Notes: generated by a model from the sequence alone, not told the origin. Counted from the first letter of the stretch, positions 23,722 through 31,689 are shown. The stretch: DNA of 33,369 nt from Clostridiales bacterium (GCA_017615325.1 JAGAAI010000067.1:1-33369), one strand, 5' to 3'. Translations and numbers: made by a program.

Positions 23722-24552
23722 TCAGACAGCAAAAGCTTCCCACGATTCATGCAGAAGCACTTCAAAATCTTCCTGATCCATCTCTTCAGATGTCTTCCAG
23801 CCAATGGATGCAAATCCGGAGGCGCTGGATGTCGCCATGAACTTATCCATAGCGAACTTATTAAACTGTTCTTCATCTATGGCGTTGTTGTCCGCATCAA
23901 AATACTCAGCTTTCTCCTTACCGTTCTCATCAACCAGAGAATGGGATGTAGCCAGCATGTTAAGATCAACCTTCTTGGATTCGGGGTCAAGAGACATGGA
24001 ATAAAGACTTACCTGGTGCTCAGCTGCACTGATCCTGGTTACATCAGATGTAATGTAGGTGTAAACACCGTCAACAACATAATAAGCAATAGATTCTTCA
24101 ACGATATCAGGAATAAAGGCACCTTCCGTCGATTCATTGGGGAAATGATATTCATCGAGTTCCATATCCTCATTTACCTCAAAGATCTTGGCTGACGTGA
24201 AAAGACCCGAACCCTGCATACCGCTGGAGGCTACGATCTCAAGCCATCCGTTCTGATTGAGATCAGTAACGGCATAAGAATACGGCTCCGGGCTGTCCTC
24301 AACAAGCCAGAGATCGAAGTTGTCAACGATGATATCCATCTGGATCGCTACATCAAGGATCTCAGGTTCTGTCTCCTGAGAAGGTTCCGTCTCATCAGGA
24401 ACGCTCTCTTCTGTTGTAGCTTCTGTAGTCGTAGCTTCTGTGGTTGCCTCAGTTGACGCTGTAGTCTCCTGATTACCATTCCCGTTACATGCTGCAAGTC
24501 CTGTAAGCAAGCCTAAAGCCAGCATCGTGGCAATGATTTTTTTGCTATTCAT
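23722..24552 (-). CDS. Lipoprotein of unknown function
   Basis: 276 residues from ATG 24552, chosen because AAGGAG lies 7 bases upstream. The signal peptide ends LTGLAAC (lipidation at Cys22), then a Thr/Glu-rich spacer (TTASTEATTEATTTEATTEE). A ~215-residue soluble domain contains a calcium-loop-like VTDLNQNGWLEIVASSG, resembling FG-GAP/EF-hand-like loops seen in many clostridial secreted lipoproteins. I do not recognise the domain further. The same style of linker appears in the Sel1 lipoprotein. It is directly upstream of nfnA (15 bp) with no terminator between, so they are probably cotranscribed, an odd pairing for a cytosolic redox enzyme. Confidence 0.8.
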   Translation of the reverse strand: MNSKKIIATMLALGLLTGLAACNGNGNQETTASTEATTEATTTEATTEESVPDETEPSQETEPEILDVAIQMDIIVDNFDLWLVEDSPEPYSYAVTDLNQNGWLEIVASSGMQGSGLFTSAKIFEVNEDMELDEYHFPNESTEGAFIPDIVEESIAYYVVDGVYTYITSDVTRISAAEHQVSLYSMSLDPESKKVDLNMLATSHSLVDENGKEKAEYFDADNNAIDEEQFNKFAMDKFMATSSASGFASIGWKTSEEMDQEDFEVLLHESWEAFAV

Positions 24553-24591
24553 GATTAATCTCCTTATTTCTTTGATTATCAATTAAATTTT

Positions 24592-24619
24592 ATTATATAC
24601 ATAAGTTCACGGATTTCAA
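24592..24619 (-). promoter_or_regulatory. Promoter of lipoprotein-nfnA-nfnB
   Basis: TTGAAA (24619-24614), 16-bp spacer and TATAAT (24597-24592). It lies about 40 bp before the lipoprotein ATG. Confidence 0.72.
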
Positions 24620-24633
24620 AAAACAAATCCGTG
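24608..24633. promoter_or_regulatory. 9-bp inverted repeat over the -35 of the lipoprotein-nfnAB promoter
   Basis: CACGGATTT (24608-24616) and AAATCCGTG (24625-24633) form a perfect 9-bp dyad with an 8-base centre. It lies 36 bp beyond the end of the nuclease-like gene, so it could end that transcript, but no T tract follows on the minus strand. It contains the -35 box, so an operator is equally possible. Confidence 0.5.
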
Positions 24634-24668
24634 ACAAAGAAAAAAGAGTATAATCAGAGTTCCTCAAA

Positions 24669-25409
24669 TCACGAATAACGCATCATAAGACAATTGCGCA
24701 TAACAACCGTCTCGATCTCTTCCATAATCATCTCAGGCAGATAAGGATCCTTGTCATAATAGTAATATGACAGCATGTTAATCCCCTGCTTCCAGCCGCT
24801 CATCATATAATCGTACTGTCTGTCGCGAATAGTAACTATGTATTCCGGGTCTTCGCTCTTCCCGTATATCTCGACCAGGATAAGAAGATCAAGCCAAGGC
24901 AGATATATTATGAAATCAGGATATCTATTTCTGCGCGTATAAACCTTGATCTCAGGTTCGTATTTAAAGGGTATCCCATAAGCATCCATCAGCTTTGCAA
25001 AATCCGACTCGAGATTGGATCTATACACAGTGCCGTTATATTCGATCTTGTTATTTTTTTTGTATGGGTTCTTACCTACCTCAAGAGATTCAAACAACCT
25101 CTTGTTATGTGTCTGCCCGACTTTTCGCAAGGGGATACTATCACAAGGCTGACCGTAATCCTCAATCCATTCCGATTCAAGTTTTAAGAGAATTCTTTTA
25201 CAATCGTCGGATTCTTTCTTGACAGCTATAAGGTCTTTACCTTTCTTTGAATCCACACAATGAGTCTCATAACGCTTTCCATTAGACCTTATCCAAACGA
25301 ACTTCTTTCCGCCTGCTTGAGAACCCCAATATCCACAGCGAACATCAGGGTAAGATTTTATCTTATCCCGCAGGTATGAAATGTAACTCTGTTTAAAATA
25401 ACTTCTCAT
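24669..25409 (-). CDS. Unknown protein with PD-(D/E)xK nuclease-like core
   Basis: 246 residues; I do not recognise a named family. The N-terminal ~110 residues are basic (GYWGSQAGGKKFVWIRSNGKRYETH). The middle has the order of a PD-(D/E)xK endonuclease fold: a Glu-bearing helix (YRSNLESDFAKLMDAYGIPF), YEPEIKVY, RRNRYPDFIIYL and a hydrophobic strand ending LILVEIYGK. The Lys of the classical ExK is displaced, as in Vsr/DUF559-like members with E-x-x-G. TnsA-like or restriction-type nuclease activity is possible but unproven. The ATG at 25409 has no clear Shine-Dalgarno. The gene stands alone between a large inverted repeat upstream and the nfn promoter downstream. Confidence 0.7.
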   Translation of the reverse strand: MRSYFKQSYISYLRDKIKSYPDVRCGYWGSQAGGKKFVWIRSNGKRYETHCVDSKKGKDLIAVKKESDDCKRILLKLESEWIEDYGQPCDSIPLRKVGQTHNKRLFESLEVGKNPYKKNNKIEYNGTVYRSNLESDFAKLMDAYGIPFKYEPEIKVYTRRNRYPDFIIYLPWLDLLILVEIYGKSEDPEYIVTIRDRQYDYMMSGWKQGINMLSYYYYDKDPYLPEMIMEEIETVVMRNCLMMRYS

Positions 25410-25580
25410 ACAAGAAGTCTAAACTGTTCTCATATAAAATGTAACTACGAACGTCTCACAAATTCTCACAAAGTCGGAAAAAGTGTCTAACAAAAACTAC
25501 AAATTGTATGTAAGTCTAGCGAACATATAGGAATTTCCATGAGTATAAAAAAGCATTTGCATTCAATGAATCAAACGCCC
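25410..25580. other. Non-coding upstream region of the nuclease-like gene
   Basis: No gene is supported. Short direct repeats (TCTCACAAA at 25456-25464 with TCTCACAAA at 25466-25474) and an isolated -10-like TATACT on the minus strand near 25546-25541 are seen, without a good -35. Together with the adjoining inverted repeat it makes a gene-free stretch of about 306 bp. Confidence 0.5.
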
Positions 25581-25714
25581 TGTTACCATTCGGCTGATTA
25601 TTTGTTACCACATGGTAACAGTTTATAGGTCAAATGGTATTTTTAGATGAAAAAATACTATAACTGCCACTTTTTGTTACCACCTGGTATCAAAATTGGG
25701 CGTAAATGGTAACA
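25581..25714. repeat. 134-bp imperfect inverted repeat of TGTTACCA/TGGTAACA boxes
   Basis: Boxes: TGTTACCA 25581-25588; palindrome TGTTACCACATGGTAACA 25603-25620; TGGTAT 25635-25640; ATACTA 25656-25661; imperfect palindrome TGTTACCACCTGGTATCA 25675-25692; TGGTAACA 25707-25714. The whole set is symmetric about 25647/25648: outer boxes, both inner palindromes and the central A/T-rich arms all mirror each other, while the segments between boxes do not match. It starts two bases after the hydE stop. Similarity ends sharply at both outer boxes. It could be a multi-site operator or a small mobile or protein-binding element. Confidence 0.75.
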
Positions 25715-25715
25715 A

Positions 25716-26768
25716 TCAGGAAATAGCTCTGTCCGGATGATCGCCCCTGGCGGTAACGGCGCGGTAGCCGATAGATGCAAGTCTTGCAGTTATGCATCTG
25801 GAGCAGAGCGCGGCGTCATCGGATATGCATATCTTGCCGTCATAGAGCATATACTTGCCGCGGACTTCAACAGGTGACAGATTGGGCATTACAACATTGG
25901 CTCCTGCCAATATGCCTTTTTCACGGCCGGATGCTTCAGCAGAACCAAGGGCTGTTGTGGCAGGCAACAGCACTTTAGGAAGCATAAGCCGGATAACTGA
26001 CAGCAATCTTAAGGTAAGGGCTGTATCGCCTGGCGGGCAGTCTGCAAAAGGAGTATTTGCAGCCGGCAGGAATGGGCCTATGCCGATCATGTGCGGATCG
26101 AACTCTTTCATGAACACAAGATCTTCCACAATGTGATCCAATGTCTGACCGGGTGTTCCAACCATAATCCCGCAACCGGTCTGATAACCTATATCCTTGA
26201 GATCATGCAGACATCTGATCCTGTTAAGCCAGGACATCTTATCTGGATGAAGCATCTTATAATGCTCGCTGTTATATGTCTCATGCCTCAAAAGATACCT
26301 GTCGGCTCCGGCATCATAATAAGCCTGATACTCTTCACGGCTCTTCTCTCCTATCGACAGAGTAACGGCACAGTCAGGGTGCCGCGTCTTGATAGTACTC
26401 ACTATCCTGCAGATCTCGGAAGTCTTGTAGCTCAGGTCTTCCCCGCTTTGGAGAACAAAAGTCCTGAAGCCGATCTCATATCCTGAATCAGCACACTCAA
26501 TGATCTCTTCAGGAGTCAGACGGTATCTCTCACAATGAGAGTTACCGGCACGGATACCACAATAGTAGCAATCGTTCTTGCAATAATTCGAAAACTCGAT
26601 AATACCTCTAATGTAGATATCCTTTCCAAAAACAGAGACAGCCACTTCCCTTGCCTTCTCATGAAGATACTCGTCGTATTCATCAGTCGACAATATAGCC
26701 TTGAGTTCATCCGCCGTAAGAGAAGTTGTCTCATACAACTTATCGATAAGATACTTGATATCAGCCAT
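25716..26768 (-). CDS. hydE: [FeFe]-hydrogenase H-cluster radical SAM maturase HydE
   Basis: 350 residues, usual HydE length. The radical SAM cluster motif CKNDCYYC (Cys63, 67, 70) lies in the HydE-typical context IEFSNYCKNDCYYCGIRAGN. It is followed by GEDLSY, a TIM-barrel body with GIMVGTPGQT and GIGPFLPAANTPF, and a C-terminal CSRC pair. HydE processes the HydG-derived Fe(CO)2CN complex on the way to the 2Fe subcluster. I use ATG 26768, which overlaps the hydF stop by 8 bp with AGGTGG just upstream, rather than TTG 26783. It is the last gene of the hyp-hyd operon. No terminator is visible before the inverted repeat that follows. Confidence 0.96.
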   Translation of the reverse strand: MADIKYLIDKLYETTSLTADELKAILSTDEYDEYLHEKAREVAVSVFGKDIYIRGIIEFSNYCKNDCYYCGIRAGNSHCERYRLTPEEIIECADSGYEIGFRTFVLQSGEDLSYKTSEICRIVSTIKTRHPDCAVTLSIGEKSREEYQAYYDAGADRYLLRHETYNSEHYKMLHPDKMSWLNRIRCLHDLKDIGYQTGCGIMVGTPGQTLDHIVEDLVFMKEFDPHMIGIGPFLPAANTPFADCPPGDTALTLRLLSVIRLMLPKVLLPATTALGSAEASGREKGILAGANVVMPNLSPVEVRGKYMLYDGKICISDDAALCSRCITARLASIGYRAVTARGDHPDRAIS

Positions 26769-27972
26769 TTTCTCCACCTGCAAGTTTATAAAGATCAGGG
26801 AACACTTTTATGCTCCTAAGCAAGATCCCGTTCATGTAAGCAATTGCAAGACCATAGTTGGTTACAGGACATCCCAAAGCCTTGGCAGTATTGATACGGC
26901 TCTTCATCTCGCGGTCGTTGAGCATGCAGCCGCCGCAATGGATAACCATCTTATAAGGCGTCAGGTCATCCTCAAAAGATAAACCGGAAGTAGTTGCGAA
27001 CTCAACGGTCTTGCCCGTATATTTCCTGATAAGGTTCGGGATCTTAACTGTACCGATATCCTCACACTGACGGTGGTGTGTGCAACCCTCAGAGATCAGG
27101 ATCTTATCTCCGTCTTCGATCGAGTCGATCACTCTTAAACCTTCAACACAAGGCTCAAGTATACCCTTATGCCTTGCCATCAATATCGAAAAAGATGTCA
27201 GCAGGATATCGTCAGGAACTATGGAAGATACCTCTTTGAAAGCCTGGCTGTCAGTAATGACAAGCTTGGGAGCTTCTTTCAGAGACTTAATGGCTACATC
27301 CAGTTCAGATGGCTGAACACAGATTGATGCAACACCTGATTCCAATGCCTCCCTTATAACCTGCTGCTGAGGCAGTATGAGCCTTCCCTTAGGCGCGGAT
27401 GAATCGATAGGGATTACGAGAATGACCGTATCTCCTTTTGATACAAGATCTGAGATAAGAGGGATCTCCTTCGTCTTATCCTTGGCAAGAGAGGCTATCT
27501 TCTCCTTCAACTCATTTACATTGGTATTGTTGATCGCGCTGACACTTATAGCTTCAGGCGAATCATCAGATACGGAATTAATATCTGTCTTGTTGTAAGC
27601 AAGGATATAGGGAATCTCCTTCTCCTTGAACAGGGAGATCAAGTCGCGGTCAGCATCTCTTAAGCCTTCGGTCGAGTCTATGACAAGAACTGCAACGTCG
27701 ACTTTGCGGAGGATCTCACGCGTCTTGGCAACACGCAACTCTCCTAATTTTCCTGTATCGTCGATACCCGGAGTGTCGATTATCACGACGGGTCCCATCG
27801 GCAGTATCTCCATGGCTTTGGATACGGGATCCGTCGTTGTTCCCTTGACATCAGAAACGACAGCCAGGTTCTGACCCGTTACGGCATTAACAAGGCTCGA
27901 CTTGCCGCTGTTCGTGGCTCCGAAGAAACCGATGTGAGTTCTTTCACCAGAAGGTACATCATTTAGACTCAT
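26761..27972 (-). CDS. hydF: [FeFe]-hydrogenase H-cluster maturation GTPase HydF
   Basis: Scaffold/carrier that receives the 2Fe precursor and loads apo-HydA. 403 residues from ATG 27972 (AAAGGAGG upstream). The GTPase domain has G1 GATNSGKSS (18-26), G3 DTPG and NKTD. A dimerisation domain and the Fe-S domain follow, with CTHH and HCGGC in the expected order (C-x-H ... H-C-x-x-C). All HydF landmarks are intact. It follows a nitrogenase-like gene by 13 bp and overlaps hydE, so HydF and HydE are made together. HydG is not in the window. Confidence 0.96.
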   Translation of the reverse strand: MSLNDVPSGERTHIGFFGATNSGKSSLVNAVTGQNLAVVSDVKGTTTDPVSKAMEILPMGPVVIIDTPGIDDTGKLGELRVAKTREILRKVDVAVLVIDSTEGLRDADRDLISLFKEKEIPYILAYNKTDINSVSDDSPEAISVSAINNTNVNELKEKIASLAKDKTKEIPLISDLVSKGDTVILVIPIDSSAPKGRLILPQQQVIREALESGVASICVQPSELDVAIKSLKEAPKLVITDSQAFKEVSSIVPDDILLTSFSILMARHKGILEPCVEGLRVIDSIEDGDKILISEGCTHHRQCEDIGTVKIPNLIRKYTGKTVEFATTSGLSFEDDLTPYKMVIHCGGCMLNDREMKSRINTAKALGCPVTNYGLAIAYMNGILLRSIKVFPDLYKLAGGENG

Positions 27973-27985
27973 AACAAACCCTCCT

Positions 27986-29119
27986 TTATAGGTCGAATTT
28001 ACAAAGATCGGGAACATCCTTTAGATAAAGTCTCCCGGACATAGCCAGATGCGGTAATCTGATAAACTTCGCATCAGCAGGAGAAACATATTTATAAAGA
28101 GGATCAGCGATAACTGTCTTGGCATCTTTAAGCGTCAAGGTTATCGTATCTTCTGTGCAGCTGTAAACATCAACCTCGGTAACAGGTACAAGCCCCTCGG
28201 TAGTTACAGCGATAACATCAATATCAATATCGTATTTACGCTTGATGCCTGCTGCGATTGACGATGCAACAACAGGTTCACCGACTATATATCTGTCAGA
28301 AGACGAACGGTCGACATTGGCATATGCGAAGACCGAATCTCCGCTCTTATATGCTTCGTTAACAGCGCCGGCAAGAGTATCTTTCATCCCTTCAGCCGGG
28401 AACCCTGCGACATAAGGAATATTGAACTTCTCTTCCATAAACATGGCAGCCCTGATCCCGGCGGATGATATTACGAGATTAACGTCAACATCTGTCAGCT
28501 TATCCTGGGGATCAGAATCAAGACCGGCATCCATGCCAAGACAATATACGGGCTCAAATCCGTAATCAGCAAGGAAAGAAGCAACGGACTTAACGCTTTC
28601 AGGATTAGCAAGATCAAGAGGCGTCGCACCGATCACTGCTACTCTGATCTGATCGGACGATCTAACGGGCTTGCTGTCAGCAAAAGCTTTAACGTACGCC
28701 TCGAACGCTTTGGATGCGCCTGATATGTAATCACCTGTGGCATTTGTGTCAACGTGGAATGTCGTTATGCCTGTCCTTCCGCTTATTATCTTGCAGATCC
28801 CTTCAAAATCAGTGCCGTTAAGGAATGGGATCGGCGAATTGGTGAGGGATATAAACTTAGGGTTAAGCTCTTGGGCAGCCTCGATCGTAGAATTAATGAA
28901 CTTCTCATCGTTGCCCGTAATCGCGTCAACATCGTTAAGACCTGTTATATAGATCAGGCTGTCGTTACTGTACCAGCGTGTCTCATCGTGAGTGTTATAT
29001 GTGGAATTGCAGCCTGAAGGGTCATGGATAACGGTCATGCCGCCGAGCTCAAAGAGCGCTGAAGCGGCACCTGATACGTCGCCGGTCAGAACGGGCAGGA
29101 TCTTAAACGTGTTTCTCAT
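27986..29119 (-). CDS. Nitrogenase component 1-like protein B (divergent, NifK/NifN-like position)
   Basis: 377 residues from ATG 29119, whose ATGA overlaps the stop of the upstream paralogue. Nitrogenase component 1 layout is recognisable: an N-terminal segment with IHDPSGCNSTY (Cys37 at the place of the first P-cluster Cys, HGPxGC in NifD), then ITGLNDVDAITGNDEKF (NifD: ...DxVFGG.KKL) and LTNSPIPFLNGTDFEGI (NifD: CPxGLIGDDIE). In the last two motifs the Cys ligand is absent, so only Cys37 remains of the three. A normal P-cluster-like site is thus unlikely; an interface 4Fe cluster shared with the partner, or none, is more plausible. Probable heteromer with the upstream gene. Function unknown; a scaffold role in metallocofactor assembly is inferred from the operon. 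Confidence 0.78.
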   Translation of the reverse strand: MRNTFKILPVLTGDVSGAASALFELGGMTVIHDPSGCNSTYNTHDETRWYSNDSLIYITGLNDVDAITGNDEKFINSTIEAAQELNPKFISLTNSPIPFLNGTDFEGICKIISGRTGITTFHVDTNATGDYISGASKAFEAYVKAFADSKPVRSSDQIRVAVIGATPLDLANPESVKSVASFLADYGFEPVYCLGMDAGLDSDPQDKLTDVDVNLVISSAGIRAAMFMEEKFNIPYVAGFPAEGMKDTLAGAVNEAYKSGDSVFAYANVDRSSSDRYIVGEPVVASSIAAGIKRKYDIDIDVIAVTTEGLVPVTEVDVYSCTEDTITLTLKDAKTVIADPLYKYVSPADAKFIRLPHLAMSGRLYLKDVPDLCKFDL

Positions 29120-30420
29120 ATGCAGCTTACACACCCTAATCCCTTTCTCGGCACGATATCCTCTGTATCGGATTCCGTGTCGTATGCTTCGGCGATGAGG
29201 CCGGCGAGCCTGATGATCCCTTCGTAACCGAAGAGGCCTCCGCCTTCTACCATATTCACAAAATGTTTCGTTCCGCAGAACCAGGCTGCCTTCTGCCCTA
29301 CCGCAACAACATCAGAGTCATTGCGGGACATCCTTCTTGCACCCGGTGTTATAGTGGCAGCAACTACAAGGTCCGGATATTCTTTTTGAAGTTTTTCGAA
29401 AACATCCTTCTCCTCATCCGTAACCTTGTCTGCGAAAACCTTCGTTACATTGATACCGTGACTTAAGAGCAGATACGCAATCCCGAAAGGCCTCGGATGC
29501 ACAGTGTAATCTATCGCGACGGGAGCAGCGTTTAGATTATCCTTAAGATCAGAGAAGGCCTTATCACACTCAGCTCTTCTGTCCTGATAGTCAGGCATCC
29601 CAATGCCAAGCGTGTCGCACATCAGTTTAAGTTCTTTATCTATCTCATCGTAATCAACGGCCAAAGGCAGATAGAGATAAGGAATATCGCATCTGTCAGA
29701 GAAAGCCTTTACACCGTGATCACCTGTAGGATAGTTGCAGATATTAAGTCTGCCGGCTCCGAGATCCATATAAGATTCAACAGTCTTGCAGTCAAAGATC
29801 TCTATGACCTTATAGCCGTTGGATGTCAGCAGGTTAAATAGTTCTGAGTCCTTATCGAGAGGCATGTCACAGCCTAAGATATTGATCTGCCTGTCATCTG
29901 TTTCCTTCGCCTTAACAGGTTCCAGCATTGCACGGCGGAGTGTCTGCTCTGGAGTCAGATGAAGTTTTTGCATGATAGGATCCATGAATGCTCTCATGAA
30001 GATCACTCCGGGGAACTCTTCTTCGAGATGAGAATAAACATATTCCATATCGCATGACAGAAAATGATGAACGCAGACCGGGAAAACTATTATCGCTTCC
30101 GGGAGCTTGTCGAACTTATGAAGGAGTTCACTGATACCTTCAAGCGTTACTTTGGTTATGTCATCCGAGACCATCTCTTCTTCAGACAAAACGACTCCTG
30201 AGATGCGGTCAAGCATACCCATCTCGGCCGCGGTCATAACAACACCGCGCATACAGTTATCGGCACATATGTAGATCTGATGCGCCATGGGAAACTGCAT
30301 TCCGATATGGACAATATTCCAGGTCCCGTGGACGGGCGCATTGAACTCAAGGCCTGCTGCAAAAGGAGCCGGAAAAGAAGCATCTTTGATCCTGATCTCG
30401 TTACGCTTATCCATAATCAT
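29116..30420 (-). CDS. Nitrogenase component 1-like protein A
   Basis: 434 residues of the nitrogenase component 1 type superfamily. The N-terminus shows FNAPVHGTWNIVHIGMQFP, then AHQIYICADNCMRGVVMTA (Cys52, Cys56). IIVFPVCVHHFLSCDMEYVY follows (Cys116, Cys123, with a His-His between), then Rossmann-like halves. A C-terminal CVSC pair (Cys430, Cys433) is unusual. I recall this subfamily from anaerobic Firmicutes as an uncharacterised group near metal-related genes, but cannot verify this here. It is not NifD: the HGPxGC motif and the FeMo-co His/Cys context are missing. It overlaps the TM1266-type gene upstream (ATGA) and the second nitrogenase-like gene downstream (ATGA), so three proteins are made in step. 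No NifH-like reductase gene is nearby. Confidence 0.8.
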   Translation of the reverse strand: MIMDKRNEIRIKDASFPAPFAAGLEFNAPVHGTWNIVHIGMQFPMAHQIYICADNCMRGVVMTAAEMGMLDRISGVVLSEEEMVSDDITKVTLEGISELLHKFDKLPEAIIVFPVCVHHFLSCDMEYVYSHLEEEFPGVIFMRAFMDPIMQKLHLTPEQTLRRAMLEPVKAKETDDRQINILGCDMPLDKDSELFNLLTSNGYKVIEIFDCKTVESYMDLGAGRLNICNYPTGDHGVKAFSDRCDIPYLYLPLAVDYDEIDKELKLMCDTLGIGMPDYQDRRAECDKAFSDLKDNLNAAPVAIDYTVHPRPFGIAYLLLSHGINVTKVFADKVTDEEKDVFEKLQKEYPDLVVAATITPGARRMSRNDSDVVAVGQKAAWFCGTKHFVNMVEGGGLFGYEGIIRLAGLIAEAYDTESDTEDIVPRKGLGCVSCI

Positions 30421-30668
30421 CCAATAACGTTCGAATAAGTTGTCTTTACGGTTACACCTTCAAGACGGCCTATCCTGCCTGATACTTCGCTTGTTATATC
30501 CTGCGGAGCATCTATGGCGATCGTAATTATGTTGATGTTCTTGGCATGATAAGGTATTCCCATCCTGCCGATGATGAAAGGTGCAGCTTCGTGAAGCAGA
30601 CCATTGATCTTTTCAACAGAATCACCATTGGATACGATTATCGTTATTACAGCTACTCTTGTTTCCAT
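30417..30668 (-). CDS. TM1266-family iron-only hydrogenase system putative regulator
   Basis: 83 residues, an ACT/NikR-C-like small alpha/beta domain. The family pattern is clear: METRVAVITIIVSNGDSVEKIN, IIGRMGIPYHAKNINIITIAID, and GRIGRLEGVTVKTTYS. TM1266 proteins are usually encoded among hydE, hydF and hydG; they are thought to be regulators but no ligand is established. It is placed here between hypE and the nitrogenase-like pair, overlapping the next gene by ATGA. This places the hyp genes and the hyd genes in one regulated unit. Confidence 0.92.
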   Translation of the reverse strand: METRVAVITIIVSNGDSVEKINGLLHEAAPFIIGRMGIPYHAKNINIITIAIDAPQDITSEVSGRIGRLEGVTVKTTYSNVIG

Positions 30669-30684
30669 ATTTCCCCTCCTTATA

Positions 30685-31689
30685 TCAACAGATCCTGGGC
30701 AGAAGTTCTTTTCCCGGAGGCGGCAGGAATGTCATGCCGCCAACAGGTGTCTTCATTACGACTTTGCCCTGATGGTCTTCAACAACTTTACCGATAACTA
30801 CAGAATCCTTAGTGGACTCAACGCTTCTTAAGGCTTCCAGCGCCTTCTCTTCAAACTCAGCGGGAACAATTACGACAAAGCGGCCTTCACATGCAAGATA
30901 GAGAGGTTCAAGACCGAGAAGACCCGTTACTCCCTTAACTGCAGGATCAACAGGAACTGAATCAGATACGATCTCGATACCGACATTGCTCTGGTCACAG
31001 ATCTCGTAAAGAACAGTGCCTACACCGCCTCTTGTAGAATCCCTGATAACATGTGTCTCGGGAACAGCCTTGATCAGTGCAAGAGCAGCATCAGCCAGAG
31101 GCGCACAGTCAGACGTTACATCAGCTTCAATTCCGTATTCGTCTCTTGCGAGCAGGATCGCACAGCCGTGTCTTCCTACATCACCCGTAACGATTATCGA
31201 GTCACCGGGCTTGGCGAAAGATCCCGAAAGAGAAACATCATTTTCGATAACACCAACACCGGCTGTAGTTATGAAGAGTCCGTCAACCTGACCCTTGCCT
31301 GCGACCTTGGTGTCTCCTGCCACGATCTTAACGCCGGCTTTCCGGGCGGTCTCGCCCATCGCCTCTGCAATCCTTTCAAGGTCAGCTACTGCAAAGCCTT
31401 CCTCGATGACATAAGAACATGTCAGGTAAAGAGGCCTTGCGCCCATGCAGGCGATATCGTTGACTGTACCACAGACAGACAGCTTGCCGATATTACCGCC
31501 GGGAAATTCCCAGGGCGATACGATGAAGCCGTCTGTCGACATGACGATCCTGCCTTCCGGTGCTGGCATTACTGCCGCGTCGTCAGCCGTGAAAAATTCG
31601 TTATCCAGATTCTTCTTAAAAACATCTGCAATCAGTTCGCTCGTCTTGTGTCCGCCCGAACCGTGATTTAATGTGATCCTCTCATCCAT
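30685..31689 (-). CDS. hypE: Hydrogenase maturation protein HypE
   Basis: Dehydrates the carbamoyl group on its C-terminal Cys to thiocyanate and donates cyanide to Fe on HypCD. 334 residues from ATG 31689, where TGATG joins the hypD stop and GGAGGA lies 8 bases upstream. The N-terminal NHGSGGHKTSELI, DDAAVM, and GTVNDIACMGARPLYLTCSYVIEEG match HypE, with VAGDTKV and HVIRDSTRGGVGTVL further on. It ends in the essential LPRIC, so the cyanide-carrying Cys334 is present. HypF, needed to carbamoylate it, is not in the window. Confidence 0.97.
   Translation of the reverse strand: MDERITLNHGSGGHKTSELIADVFKKNLDNEFFTADDAAVMPAPEGRIVMSTDGFIVSPWEFPGGNIGKLSVCGTVNDIACMGARPLYLTCSYVIEEGFAVADLERIAEAMGETARKAGVKIVAGDTKVAGKGQVDGLFITTAGVGVIENDVSLSGSFAKPGDSIIVTGDVGRHGCAILLARDEYGIEADVTSDCAPLADAALALIKAVPETHVIRDSTRGGVGTVLYEICDQSNVGIEIVSDSVPVDPAVKGVTGLLGLEPLYLACEGRFVVIVPAEFEEKALEALRSVESTKDSVVIGKVVEDHQGKVVMKTPVGGMTFLPPPGKELLPRIC

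Noticed and set aside
25603..25620. Intrinsic terminator of hydE at the 18-bp palindrome
   Set aside because: The stem is A/T-containing with almost no loop and no T run on the minus strand.
25603..25692. CRISPR-like array in the TGTTACCA repeats
   Set aside because: Boxes are short palindromes with unequal spacing and mirror symmetry, not direct repeats with unique spacers; no cas genes are near.
29116..30420. True nitrogenase NifD
   Set aside because: The HGPxGC and FeMo-cofactor ligand contexts are missing and no nifH, nifB or nifK is present.
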